A DNA stretch of 64,000 nucleotides. Source: Gordius sp. MW1. Taxonomy: Eukaryota > Nematomorpha > Gordioida > Gordea > Gordiidae. Below are positions 48,961 to 61,036 of this stretch, in pieces; within the stretch, counting starts at the first letter, position 1, and each line of letters opens with the position of its first letter. The notes below the pieces were generated by a model. The model saw only the letters and a list, made by a program, of their open reading frames with translations, made no database searches and was not told the origin of the DNA. The DNA is taken from NCBI GenBank assembly GCA_964036665.1, contig OZ038533.1:17604575-17668574 (forward strand), in the 5' to 3' direction. A program made the translations under genes and the position numbers.

Positions 48961-50225
48961 TGCTGTCACGTGGTGACAATCAATTCGGGAAGGGTTTAGG
49001 TTGGGCCTGTGCTTCCAAATGTTAGCGAACAAACTCAGGCTTATAATTTCATTTTAAAGGTCCCGGGATGGCACTATTTATAGTGATGGTGGGCAAATTA
49101 AGCCCGAAAGGCCTGTGCATGTGTTTGGTGCAAAGAATAGCCCTATTAGCAAAAACAGAAAAATTGGAAGGAGCTCTTTGCAAATCCTAGAATATATTAT
49201 TAATATATTTTTCACCAAAAACCCATCGTAGATATTGAATTTATATAGTTTTAATTAATATTTGTTTAATCTTTGAAATAAAATGAACTCCCCCCCCACC
49301 CCCCTAAATAGGCTAATCTTGCCTCAGCCACCATCTGTATATAATCTTAATTAAATTTTGTTTTAATATTATTATTTATAACAAAAGGCAATCCTGCCTA
49401 CGCCCCTGAGTAGTGGTAATAGTAGTAGTAGTTGCTGTAATCGTACATAAATATCAAAGAGCACTTATAGCTTTCCCCCCCCCCTTGAGAAATCAGGTGC
49501 AGGCAGTGAATTTAAAAAAATATTTTTGTGAAGCTTTGCCGTCACACTGGGGACAATTGTCATAATCAACAGATTCTATTAAAATAATTTTGATTGAAAA
49601 TAGGCTTATTATGTGACTAAAACAAGTTGTACTATTAGAAAAAAATTTGTGAGAAGATTTGCGGTCACAGTGGAGACAATTGTCATAATCAACATGAAAA
49701 AATATTTTTGTGAAGATTTGCTGTCACGTGGTGACAATCAATTCGGGAAGGGTTTAGGTTGGGCCTGTGCTTCCAAATGTTAGCGAACAAACTCAGGCTT
49801 ATAATTTCATTTTAAAGGTCCCGGGATGGCACTATTCTTAGTGATGGTGGGCAAATTAAGCTCGAAAGGCCTGTGCATGTGTTTGGTGCAAAGAATAGCC
49901 CTATTAGCAAAAACAGAAAAATTGGAAGGAGCTCTTTGCAAATCCTAGAATATATTATTAATATATTTTTCACCAAAAACCCATCGTAGATATTGAATTT
50001 ATATAGTTTTAATTAATATTTGTTTAATCTTTGAAATAAAATGAACTCCCCCCCCCCACCCCCCTAAATAGGCTAGTCTTGCCTCAGCCACCATCTGTAT
50101 ATAATCTTAATTAAATTTTGTTTTAATATTATTATTTATAACAAAAGGCAATCCTGCCTACGCCCCTGAGTAGTGGTAATAGTAGTAGTAGTTGCTGTAA
50201 TCGTACATAAATATCAAAGAGCACT
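48706..50225. repeat. Tandem duplication of about 760 bases in copy B
   Basis: 48706-49465 recurs at 49466-50225 with only a few differences, both starting at TAGCTTTCCCCCC and ending in ATCAAAGAGCACTTAT. Copy A has a single version at 12330-13155. The duplication is therefore younger than the A/B split. Confidence 0.9.
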
Positions 50226-50559
50226 TATTCTATAGCTTTAAAAAGGAAGGGAGGAGGACCTTAAGTCTGGGGCGATTTTCAATATAAAGAGTTTGGGGAT
50301 AAATTAATTTTTTATACAAATTCAAAAATAAAAAAAATTTCTATTGATTCCTTTCCCCTTTGTTTATAAATCAAATTTATTATACCAAAATTTATCAATC
50401 AATTTTTAAGTAAATGACATTCAAAAACGCCAAAGTCACTGTTTTTAGCGACTCTAATAGGAAATAATTTTAAAACTTAGCTTGTGGGAAATTTGTGATT
50501 CTCGTGGAAAACTCTACCAGAATCTGCAAAAATTTAGCAGGTTGATTTTTTTTGTTGAA

Positions 50560-52205
50560 CCATGTTATCTATCGTAGGTTTATGAGACAATTGGTAAATA
50601 AAATCACCGTTCAATAGTGGATACAGGAAACACACTTCGAACCCAAGCAACAGGTATGGGTATCCAACAACTTATAGATGCACAAACAAGCGTGACAACG
50701 CATGACGTCAACAAAGACGGAACTTTAAGATCAGGAGGGTATTCAGGGAAAGAAAAATGGATCAAGATGCTATCCTTGAAAAATACATTCAAAATCACAA
50801 AGAGTATTTAAAATACCTTAACAATATGATAAGAGTCATCTCTAAAGGGGGGAACAATAATACTTATGTAAGCATTTCTCAGGTGTGGTGAAGAAGGAGT
50901 TACCATCATGACGAACTCCTTAACAAATTATTGGTAGAAGAGCGAATTTCTAATCAATGGAAATTAAGCACGATTATACCCTTATTTAAAGGCAAAGGAG
51001 ACCCAGACTATGGCAATTACAGAGGTATCAAGCTAACTTGCAGAAGCTTATGAAAAGATTCTTAATAACAAGGCTAAAAAACGGTGGTAATAACGGCTAA
51101 CCAATTCGGATTTGTGGCCGCAAATCCACAATCGATCCAAGCACTAAGACAAATAATGAATAGTTATGGTGAAAAGAGATGAGGCCTATATATGGTCTTT
51201 ATCGACTTGGAGAAAGCTTATGACACGGTCTCAGAAAACAAATACGGCTTATGAAAAACATCATGAGGCCCAAACTCTTGCGTTAGGACGACAGTTGGAG
51301 ACTCTAACCCTTTTCGGGTTAAAATTGGATATCATCAAGAATCTGCTTTAAGTCCCTTTTTATTTAATATAATTATAGACACGATAACGAGAGACATTCA
51401 AAAGCCATCGCCATGGTGTATGCTATATGCGGATGATATAGTACTAGCGAGGAAACAAAGAAGAAAGTATTTGAAGAAGCCAAAAAGTGGTCAAAACGCT
51501 TAGCTGGATATGGGTAAAGGTCAATGATCGAAAAATAGAATACATGGAAATGAACCTTACAGGCAGCCCAGACCATCTAAAGTACTCAGAGTAGATAGGT
51601 TTACATACCTTGGCTAGATGCTACATCAAGAAGGAGGTTGCGCAACAGAAGTCAATGCCTTGATTCAAAAAGTATGGCTTAAATGGCAAAGTATATCCGG
51701 TGTAATGTGCGACAGAAAAAGATATGGTTACAGAGCAAAGCTTACAAATCCATCGTAAGACCGGTGAGACCGGTGTTACTCTATGGAAGTGAGACATAGG
51801 AATTAAACACTACTGAAGGAAAACTAGTACAAGCCTCAGAGGGTGAGAATTATAGGTTGGAGCATCGGGTAAACTAAGCTTGATTATATGACGAATGACT
51901 GTCTCATGACAAAAATGGGTATTCAACCTATGGCGGACATGATTAACGGAAATCGGCTAAGGTGGTGTGGGCATATACTAAGAAGGGACACGAATGACGT
52001 TAATCAAAATATACTGGACATGGAAGTACCGAGGAAGAGATAAAGAGGACGACCCCTGTCACGTGAAAAGGGCAAGTCGACAAAGTTATGAAAATAAAAA
52101 AGATTAGTCAAGACATGGCACTCACCCGGTAAAAATGGATAAAACTTATTAAAACAAACCCCACGACTGTGCGACCAAATAACTGGTAAAGAAGAAGATA
52201 GATGA
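50560..52205 (+). pseudogene. RTE-like LINE remnant with RT core (copy B)
   Basis: Pieces in shifting frames give WKLSTIIPLFKGKGDPDYGN and YRGIKLT near 50960 (RT N-terminal motifs), MVFIDLEKAYDTV near 51195 (motif A, with Asp), WCMLYADDIVLA near 51420 (motif C, YADD intact) and the C-terminal IGIQP, RRWCGHILRRDTNDV tail near 51960. Frameshifts and stops are frequent. The endonuclease domain is missing, so the copy is 5'-truncated. The 3' terminus ends in AACTGGTAAAGAAGAAGATA. Confidence 0.9.
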
Positions 52206-53024
52206 CGTATTAATTAAAATAACAAACTTGAAGACTATGTACGCGTTTTTGATTAAAACTTTTTTCATAGATGAATCACATATTTGATTAAAAAAAGTTT
52301 AGCGCGTTCATTCATATTGCTTATTAATAGTTCAAGTTCAGAATTTTGAAAGGATACAAATTTCTAGTTCGAATTCTAAATATAAGAACGGCATCCAGTT
52401 CAGTTTAGAGAAAAATGAAATATATTATTTAACTACTCAGACTGAACTAATTCTTAGCAGCTCTATATTGAAGATACTAATTGCGAAATTGATATCGCTT
52501 ATTACACCTATTACTTTAATGAAACAATTACAAATATTAAAGCTTTCTTTATAAGGTTATTTTGGACAAAATAATAACTCATTTTTTGTTCTCAAATTTT
52601 TGATTTATTTTCAATCTAATAAGAATAATTCGATTTATTAGAACTAATTTAGCTAATAAATTCAGAGTTGTACAGATGCTTATGCTAAAATATATAAAAT
52701 TATGTGGCATAAATCCTTGCAATAATATTAAAGATCCAAAATTCTCAATTTAATTCTCTGATGTATGATGATAATTTGTCTTGAGTGATCCACATGATAT
52801 TTGGACGCCTACTAGAAAGAAGATGAAATTATTGTGATATTTGCAGTTTTCCTCATTTCTCAAATGAGAAACTATTCGAAGGGTCCTGTTTAATTTAGCA
52901 AATACATCAACCCTTGTTGGATCCTATCAAACATTTTGGCTCAGTCCCATGGCATGTTAGTAATTCGGGCATCTGGCCATCTGTGTATGCCAGTGAAATT
53001 CACGGACTTAGGAAAGCCAGCATT

Positions 53025-53110
53025 CTTTATTGACTGCCTGGCTGTGTGGCTCGCTTCAATAGCTCGTAGGTGCGAATCCCGCACTTATCTCTTATTTAAA
53101 GATTAAAACC
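53025..53110 (+). repeat. tRNA-like SINE segment (copy B)
   Basis: This is the counterpart of 15085-15170. The B box is altered to GGTGCGAATCCCGC, which would weaken it. Confidence 0.4.
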
Positions 53111-54123
53111 ATTCTGCATAAAAAAACTTGGCAAGTGTAATAAATCTCTCAGCAAATAATTAAAAATCTGAACATTAATAAAGCTTAACATTTAATAAAA
53201 AAAAACTTGGCAAATTGAATAAAAAAAATTGAAAATGGAAAAAAAAACTTTGCACTTTGAATAAAAAACTATGCAAAATAATTTATTGCCTTTTATTAAT
53301 TATGGAATAATGAGGATCAAGTTGATAGTTCAATTAACAGATTAGCGATAAAGGTAGGGTGACACAAGCGATTTAAACATCGGCCTGCAACTATGCGAAG
53401 TTCCTTACTCAACACTTGAGGTTTTGTCATGGAGGGAGTAAAACCAATTGTAACTACCTCGATCCCCTTAAACAAAGTTTCCTAAAAATAGCGTTCGAAG
53501 AAAGGTAAGCTAAGGAACCTGTTTTAAGGTGGAGGGTTAAAGACTATGAGGCCGTAGCATATAAAAGTAGGCTGTCGTTGTGAGTCTAAGTTGGTAGTCA
53601 GTTATTTTAAAAAAGCTCTATGATAAAGGAGATAAAGCCTTCTCAAACATATGGACGGAGCCGATATAACCACTTTATAAGATTAAAGTGGCTTGGAATT
53701 AATGAAGGGGCTAAATTTTAAAATAGGGCGTATATCGAAAAGTCAACGAACCTTCTTTTCGATGGCGCTAAGAAAGTTGATGTTAAAAAAAATCAGGAGA
53801 CTCAAGATATTTTTGGTATTAAAAAAATTTAAAATAAAAATGCCTGCTGGGGAGTTCGGCGCTTCAGGATTTGACCATGGATTCGATGCATTTAACTTCA
53901 TAAATGTAAGATTACAATTTGAATCACATTTATAACGTAAAGCCTCGTTTTTATTTAATTTAAAAATTCAGGAGTTGATAGTGGATTGTTGACACTTTAA
54001 ATTTTTTTTTTTATATTATTGAATAAATTTATATGTTCACATAACTTGAATCTATATTTGATATTACTCTGAATAACAATTATATTATTAGGATGCCTAT
54101 TATATTCATTTAAAACAACTGAC

Positions 54124-54296
54124 CAGTGGCGTAACCAGCGGGGGGGGGGACGGGAAATTCCCCTTCCCCCCCCCCCCCCCCCGAAAAAAAAATATTTAAT
54201 GTTTAGATTTTTTTTGATGTTGAAATAATAATGTTACAAAAAAAATTTGGAAATTTTTTTCCCCCCCCCCGGGAGAAAATCCTGGCTACGCACCTG
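54124..54296. mobile_element. hAT MITE, CAGTGGCGTAACCAG ends, 8-base TSD
   Basis: The ends CAGTGGCGTAACCAG and CTGGCTACGCACCTG are inverted. CAACTGAC stands at 54116-54123 and 54297-54304. The interior has long G then C runs and a T-rich tract. Confidence 0.92.
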
Positions 54297-54304
54297 CAAC
54301 TGAC

Positions 54305-55120
54305 TTGCCAATAATTGCATATAAATGTTGAACCATGAATGTGCCTCATATTTGTTTTGTAAGTATTAATGCAATTAGTTATTAGAATAATTTGTCAGTT
54401 TATTTTTCATAATAATGAATGTTGTATATGCGCCACTTGACTGTGAAATATTAAGAGTTAAAAGCATATTACGACATTTAGAATAAGCCACAAATACATT
54501 TACTGACATCAACCTAACTGCACCTCTGCGTTTAACAATGCATCACATATTACCTAATACAAATTACTCTTTTTCTTTTAAATATTCAAAAAATTAATTT
54601 ATGACTAATTTGGCCTTGACATAGACATATAGCACTTAATTTTAGCGCTGTTTTCAAAAGTATGATTCATATTTGCTTTACATAATTTGTTGGCTATTCA
54701 CCAAGCTTTGACACTCTATGCAATCGAATGTGGTAAGCCTTCAATAAATTTGTCATCAAAACTTAACCTTGAGCTTATGAACATCCCCCGTTAGCCAAAG
54801 GTAAGCCTGTAGGTAATTTTTTGTAACGCAAATACGTGATTCGTTTTAAGTATAAATGACCAAACAGGATGTTCGAAATTATTGATGGGGATCCAAATGA
54901 ATCGGAGATAAAGCGATAAATATATTCTATATATATAACCGCTTTGACATCCTGTCGCATCATAAATTAAAATATAGTTGTTGCCAAGTAGGCTGACACT
55001 TGCGCGTATAACGCAACTCAGACTAAAGAGTGTCACATGAGCGTTATTCATAAAATTTTATACTAAACGTTTTTTCACAAGTTAAAATTATTGTTACGGA
55101 ATATAACATCTATAAACTTT
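54305..55120. other. Region upstream of the secreted-protein ORF
   Basis: No exon or repeat is recognised. ORFs on the minus strand at 54775-55051 overlap each other and show no family resemblance. The stretch presumably contains the promoter of the ORF at 55121, but no clear TATA box could be placed. Confidence 0.4.
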
Positions 55121-55504
55121 ATGTTATCATTACTTATACTGATATTTTTACCCGTTTTAAGCATAGCTCAATATGATGCCAATGCTCATATAAAAAATCT
55201 CATAGCTAAATTGACAAAGGCAAGCTCTCCTAACAGTGACTCTTATAATTCAAACATGTACGAGAAGGTATCCGATCCATTAGAGCAAGACATAGACGGT
55301 TCTTATGGTGCACCACAACCCGTCGTCCCAAACAGCAACAAACCTACCACTAAAAAAAATTCAAAGTATGCTCAGTACAACCTTATAACGCCACAGCGAC
55401 TTTTGCGAGCAGGATTCAACGTTTTTACGACAGAAGGCGGAATATTTCGAAATGCTTTCTCTCCTTTTGAAGATGACTCAAAAAACAAGGGTCCAGTCGG
55501 ATAA
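55121..55504 (+). CDS. Small secreted protein, unknown function
   Basis: From the ATG at 55121 the ORF gives 127 residues. Residues 1-17 (MLSLLILIFLPVLSIAQ) form a typical signal peptide with cleavage likely after SIA. The mature part is hydrophilic: a possible short helix (HIKNLIAKLTKASS), a Pro/Thr/Lys-rich middle (PQPVVPNSNKPTTKKN) and a C-terminal segment QRLLRAGFNVFTTEGGIFRN. No cysteines appear in the mature chain, so it is not a disulfide-knot peptide. No dibasic series suggests a neuropeptide precursor. AATAAA at 55535-55540 is a plausible polyadenylation signal. An in-frame extension to 55091 exists but lacks an ATG. Family not recognised. Confidence 0.65.
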   Translation: MLSLLILIFLPVLSIAQYDANAHIKNLIAKLTKASSPNSDSYNSNMYEKVSDPLEQDIDGSYGAPQPVVPNSNKPTTKKNSKYAQYNLITPQRLLRAGFNVFTTEGGIFRNAFSPFEDDSKNKGPVG

Positions 55505-55949
55505 AAATATGTATTGAAAAAGTGACGAACTAATAATAAACTTATCCAAACCTAACATTCTACGCAATTGTATTTTGCAATTGAATTTGTAGATAATTTT
55601 TTAATCATATATATCTTTTAAATGTGATATAAAATTTTATTGATATCTCATTCTTATGTCAAAAAGAAGGAAATTATGTGTCGTCAAAATTTAAAGTATG
55701 CAAGACGACTTTTAAAACGTATTGTTAAATAAAAAGAGTGTTACTCTAATTAATTTGTGTGACCTAATATGCTATGGCATTGTTAATATAAGTGCAAGAA
55801 TTTGTTTATTCAAATTGTAAGAGCAGATGATGAAATAAATATATTTTAAAAAACGCACCTAAAAGGGTATATACTATTACTTTGTTACATTAACATATAT
55901 GAGTTTAAGACTTTGGGAGTATTTGTTTATTAGGTCCACCCTTCAGGAA

Positions 55950-56375
55950 ATTTTGAAAAATAAATTATAGGCCGGGCCCAGAGTTAATTTTTTATTTTTT
56001 ACATTTAGACTCATGTATTTTTTTATTGAAATAACCAATAAAGCACATTTGACTCATCTTTTTAATTTAAAATTTGTGGATTATATAATAAATTAAAGAT
56101 TACAGAATATATATGATAGATTCGTTGATTTAAACATATAATATGACTTTTTAAATAATATTATAAAAACGCGTGTTTATATATAAAATAAAAATTAAAA
56201 TAAATATGCGTAAATTTAAATGGTTTGTTTCCCGAGCTAGAGGGGGTTTTACTTATATCTATGCCCGGCCCGACCGCTATATTATCTTGTAGCTTTTATA
56301 AGCCTGCATGTTTTTTTGCAAAAAGCCCGTCGGAGCTCGACCCATGGGCTGGGCCGGACCGTGTAAGTCTCTAGG
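55950..56375. mobile_element. Possible hAT-like MITE, GGGCCCGG-rich ends
   Basis: The left strip has AGGCCGGGCCCAGAG near 55968. The right strip ends GGGCTGGGCCGGACCG then GTAAGTCTCTA near 56372, whose complement TAGAGACTTACACGG is a hAT-like start. Ends and target duplication could not be fixed. Confidence 0.35.
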
Positions 56376-58195
56376 ACAATTGGAGCTAACTTTTCCATTC
56401 AAATTCCTAACCAACAAAGCATATCTTTAATAAATTAATAAGTTTAAACCAAAATGTGCATTTAGCTTTTACGATATCAATTATCCCCTATTAGCAAAAA
56501 CATTTAGTCATATTCTTATTTAGCTAATACCCCACGCACCACTCTATTGCTAGACATCCGTAAAGCCTTTCAAATCTTTTCCTTTTAAATTCACTAAGGG
56601 ACTTGACGGATGACACCATATATACCATACAAACAGGATTTACTAAATTTTTATGTTTTAACTTCGGCACTTTAACGCTAATGTTTCAAATTTTTAAATG
56701 GGAATTAAACTTTAATAAAATCATGTACATTTTATTTGGTACGAAAATTATCGCTTATTAAAAATCGGAAACTTCCATTCGACCCATCACCATCAGTCTT
56801 TTCGGCGAAGGATATCTAAAATATTCAACTGATTAGCAGCATTATCTGCCAAGCTCAGTGTCACATAAGCTTTGCTAATAAAGGCGGCTGTGGTATCCGT
56901 ATTGAAATCCATCTTATTTTCTTTAGTTATTTGCTAAGGCTTTTAATAGTATTCACGGTGAAACTCTTATCTCAACCGTTTTCATGTGAATTTTCTCAAA
57001 CTTAAATTACATTTCACTACGTTAGGGCTCGACATCCCAGCTTTTACACGTTGTATATTATATATTTATTCAAATGTATTAAACTGAGGAATCCATTAGG
57101 CCCTTTACCAGGCATTTAAAATCTTTAAATACATGTCCTTCCCAATGTTTCCATGCTAAACACGAGGCCAATTTAGTTTAAAGTAATTAACAACATATGT
57201 CATAAATTAAATCTTGCGGTATAATATAGCACACAGCTCGATTTCATATAAAAATATTAGCGGTATATAGCATACTGATTCTAACAATTGCTATGTAAGC
57301 TACGTAAACAGCCCTGATTATAATTATTACACATTATGTTTCTTTCTTCATCTAGATGCAAAAGACCAAGAGAGTAGTCTATATAAGGTTCAACAATGAA
57401 GTGTTGAACACATTAGATCAACTATAAACAGGTTCTCAAAATAAATACTAAAGGAGGGTTAATAACTATATTATCGCAATTATAGGTTGGAGTTCAGGGG
57501 CTATAATGTATACAAAGTGAGGAGTTTGGAGGGAGAGCAAAGATACAATCAGTGAAAATATTTGGATGTAAAACTTTATGTAGTTTCATATAAAGACCAA
57601 GACAAATCATAAAAGAATAGATCCGATCGACGTCCTGGACATTTTTAGCAAGTATATCGGTGTTGCCCGTAAAACATTTGGAGGGCTTGGGGTAATGTGA
57701 GCTACTTGCAAACATAATATTACGACTATCATAGTTAGATGTCTAATGTTCGTGTCAGTTTAAATATTGAATTGAAACTTTCTATCAATTAAATTTTCTA
57801 TTATTAAAAATTGTTGGCGGAATATCAAATAGCATTGCATTAGGTAATTGCTGATCCTTTGAATGTTTGATACGATATTTATTTTTGCCATTAAGTAAAT
57901 GTTAATCAAATGTTACTTTATATACTAATAAAATATGCATTTGATATGAAAGATTTTAATTTATCGAAATTTAAGTAAATGATCTAACAAAAGACGTTAT
58001 TATAGTAAAAAAAATGCCTTCTTGATATATATCTGATTATAATTAGTCTAATTATTGCAATTATAATGTATTTAATAATGCACTATGTATATATTATTTC
58101 CTTAACTCCCTTTTAAAAGTGCAATTCAAATAAGCTAAAAAATTTAATTTTGCGAAAAATGCGATTAACTGTTCTTTTAAAACTAAAAAATAAGA
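56376..58195. other. Intergenic, no feature recognised
   Basis: AT-rich. A TATATAAGG followed by imperfect GTTCAACAATGAAGTGTTGAACAC near 57380-57410 is a small inverted repeat of unknown meaning. The minus-strand ORF at 57494-57715 is not recognisable. Confidence 0.4.
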
Positions 58196-58199
58196 AGGC

Positions 58200-59240
58200 G
58201 GTGATCATTTTGTCCTTCTATCCTATGAAGTATTTAGTCCCCAGTCGTGGGGTTTTTTTAATATATTTGCTCTATCTCGATCGAATAAGAACCATACCCG
58301 ATGTATCTTTTTAGTTTTATAACTTTGTCCACCTGCCCTTTCTACGTAACTCCAGGTCGTACTCTTCCTCTTCACTTCCATGTCCAATACTTTTCGATTC
58401 ACATCAATTCTGTAAATTCTTAGTATATGACAATATTATCTTAGGCAATTTATATTAAGCCATATATACCGTTTTTGCCCTGAGACCCTCATTAGCTCCA
58501 CCTATCATTCTCATCTCCGTGACTTTAAATAACTTTTGTTCCGTGATGTCTAAAGCCCATGTTTCACTTTCATGGAGTAACACCGGTCTTACGATGGATT
58601 TGTAACCTTTGCTCTTCAACCTTATTAACATTTTCTTGTCACATATTACACCGGATATATTTCGCCATTTAAGCCATCCTTTTTATATCTGTGCATTGAC
58701 TTCTTTTGCGCAACCTCCCTCATGATGTAGCATCGGCCTGTCTATTTTTGAAACTCTAAATGTTCATCTAGCGACCGGGTGTTTGTAACGTCCATCTCCA
58801 TGTATATTTTTGGTTTGATAACCTATAAGTCATATACATCTAAGCGCTTGAACATTTTTCCGCCTCGCCTCAGTACTATATCATTGCTATAAAGCATACA
58901 CCAAGGAGATGGTTTATCTTTAATTATTTTCAATAAAAATGATTTTGGAACGGATCCATGATGTAATTTAATTTCACTCTAAATTTAAAGTTCCTAACTG
59001 TCATTCTGACGCAAGAATTCGATGCTTCATATATATTTTTAATAAGCCGTACGTCAAGAATATTCTGTTTTCCCAGGTACCACCACATTAAATCGCGAAG
59101 GATCATGTCATAAGCTTCCTTCAATTCGATAAAGAGCCTATATAAATTTCTTCTCTTTTCCCATATTTATCCATCAATTGTCTGAGATGATCATTACTTA
59201 ATTCTTTAAAAAGGCTAACATTATTTTCCCATAAAAGCCA
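58200..59240 (-). pseudogene. RTE-like LINE remnant, minus strand
   Basis: The complement reads ELKEAYDMI near 59110 (RT motif A region), WCMLYSNDIVL near 58890 (motif C, YADD changed to YSND, so catalytically dead), a HHEGGCAKE-like stretch near 58705 and RIYRIDVNRKVLDMEVKRK near 58390. The terminal CCCCACGACTGGGG lies near 58240. It is 5'-truncated and broken by frameshifts. Confidence 0.8.
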
Positions 59241-59779
59241 TAACAGAGAGAAACTAAAGTCATAAATATTATTGAATATAATAACGTTAATTTTTTTAAC
59301 ACAAATTTATAAATTATTTGATATTTTATCAGGTAACGAGAATAAAGACAAACAAATTTAATATATAGCGCTTAAATAAGACATATTCATCAAGCGCGTA
59401 GGCAAGGGGTTTTTATATTTTTTTATCATTTTTATTTATATTAATAAAAAATAGAGAACAAAATTCCGGGTAGGGTTAAATCGATCACTATAACAAGATT
59501 TGAGCAATTATGGCCAAAAAAGATTTTTCATATAGTGTATTATAATGACACTACCTACGACGGTCCCAAATCAATGTGGAAAATGTTAAGGGTTGGTTTG
59601 AGATCGAAAACCGCTATAACCCACTTCAAAATCATGATAGTTACAAACAAAACTTTACAGCATAAATCTAGGGCATCCTCTACAAACGACGCGCATTGCA
59701 TATCCTCCTGTGCAATGTAAAAAATACATTAGGGTTACTATCTGACTCACAACAAAGGGGGTTAATAAAATTAGTTGTG
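59241..59779. other. AT-rich spacer between two LINE pieces
   Basis: Near 59392 AAGCGCGTAGGCAAGGGG resembles a left end of the GGCGTAGCC MITE family, but no matching end is near. Otherwise nothing is recognised. Confidence 0.4.
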
Positions 59780-60600
59780 GATAGAATGCGAATAATATGC
59801 TGGAATGTGAGCACGTTAGCGGGAAAGAGCATCGTGGTCGCACAAAAGCTAAAAAGAAGAAAGGTTTACATAGACTGCCTACAAGAGATGAGGAGGAATA
59901 AAACCGGATCTAGGAAATTAGTAGATGGATTTTCTACAGTGGATCACTAACCCGTAGAAACGGGGTATGTAACAGTCTGAGCGAATCGTTCAAGGATTAG
60001 ATAGTGGAAGTCAAGCCTTGTTCCGAAGCTCACAAAATTAGATGTATGGAATTAGAGAAAATCATAATCTTCGATTTATTGATAAAGGAAATACAAAGAG
60101 TAAGACAAAAAGAAAAGCTTACAATTGGGGCGAACTTTAAGGCCTAAGTAGAAATAAATAGCCTTGTTTTGAGACAAAATAATGGAGGCTATGGGCATGA
60201 TTGGAAGAACAAGGAAGGGACAAAACTCTCCGTGTATCCAAAGCATACGATATGGCGAACGTTAACACTTAAGATCATTTTGTGAATGATAAAAGTGGAA
60301 AGCATTTTAGTCAAATTGATTATTTGCTTGGAGGATCAAACGTTGCAAAGTAATAGCGGGAGGAGAAATCGTCAGGAAACATCGTCCAATCGTTATATAA
60401 TGTAAGATAAGTAATTATTAAAAGAAGAAGGGTATATGAAGCACAAATCGACGAAACGCTAAAGGATACGTCTGCGAACGAAAAATACCATCGAAAAGCC
60501 TGCTCACTCTTGGGTGCAAAAAATTTGCAAAGGAACGTAGACGACGATTGGGAGACGCTAACCAAGGACATAAAGGAAACAGCTATTCTAATAAAAAATT
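59780..60600 (+). pseudogene. RTE-like LINE 5' part, AP-endonuclease remnant
   Basis: RMRIICWNVSTLAGKS near 59785 and DCLQEMRRNKTGSRK near 59875 match the start of LINE apurinic endonucleases (N, then E of LQE-type motif). A degraded GANFKA near 60125 corresponds to the GDFNA motif with its Asp lost, and QIDYLL-like text follows near 60315. Several stops occur. It runs opposite to the neighbouring LINE piece, so the two are not one copy. Confidence 0.75.
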
Positions 60601-60616
60601 TGTTAAATCTTTGCTA

Positions 60617-60646
60617 AGGGGGGGGGGCCTTGGCTACGCCACTGGT
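60617..60646. mobile_element. Right end of a GGCGTAGCC-family MITE
   Basis: A G run followed by CCTTGGCTACGCCACTG. The partner end is not found within the usual 150-180 bases. Confidence 0.5.
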
Positions 60647-60713
60647 ATTGCTTAAAACATTATTTACTGAGTGGCTTGGAATTGGCAAAAAAAACTTTAA
60701 AATTTTTTATAGC

Positions 60714-60933
60714 CATGAGAAATTTGGGTAAAAAGCTGATGAGTTATTATGATTTGGAAAATGTTTTCCAGTTTAGTAAAAATGGTCTGTCTAGTAAAGG
60801 TGTCACAACGTTATGCAACAAAGGCAAAGGGGTAAATCAAATTTTGGTAAAACAAGTTAAAACTCATTTGCAAACAATTTTGTCAATAGACTTAAGAATA
60901 GCCGTCAGAGCCAAAAGTATATCCCTATCTTAA
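60714..60933 (+). other. Unrecognised ORF, possible terminal exon
   Basis: After an acceptor-like TTTTTTATAG at 60711, about 73 codons run from the ATG at 60715 to a stop at 60933, followed by TAATAAAAATC (weak poly(A) signal). The text has SYYDLENVFQFSKNGL and ILVKQVKTHLQTILS and is not repeat-like elsewhere in the window. It ends about 100 bases before the cereblon-like start. It may be the last exon of a gene broken by the LINE pieces, or chance. Function not recognised. Confidence 0.3.
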
Positions 60934-61036
60934 TAATAAAAATCATCTATCTAGGCTTATTTGTATGTTTTATGATGATAGCATTTGACGACAATGTATA
61001 CTATGTACCTAAATTGAGAAGTAAATTAGAATAAAA

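Larger units (their letters stand above)
42377..53838. repeat. Large repeated unit, copy B
   Basis: The direct repeat of 4588-15930. B-specific features are a Helitron insertion ending at 47799, a roughly 760-base tandem duplication at 48706-50225, and the retained RT core of its LINE. It lacks A's hAT, showing the pre-insertion sequence. B also lacks A's segment 8560-9140, including the MITE. Sequence identity stops near 53838, where A continues into an arm fragment and B into unrelated sequence. Confidence 0.88.
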
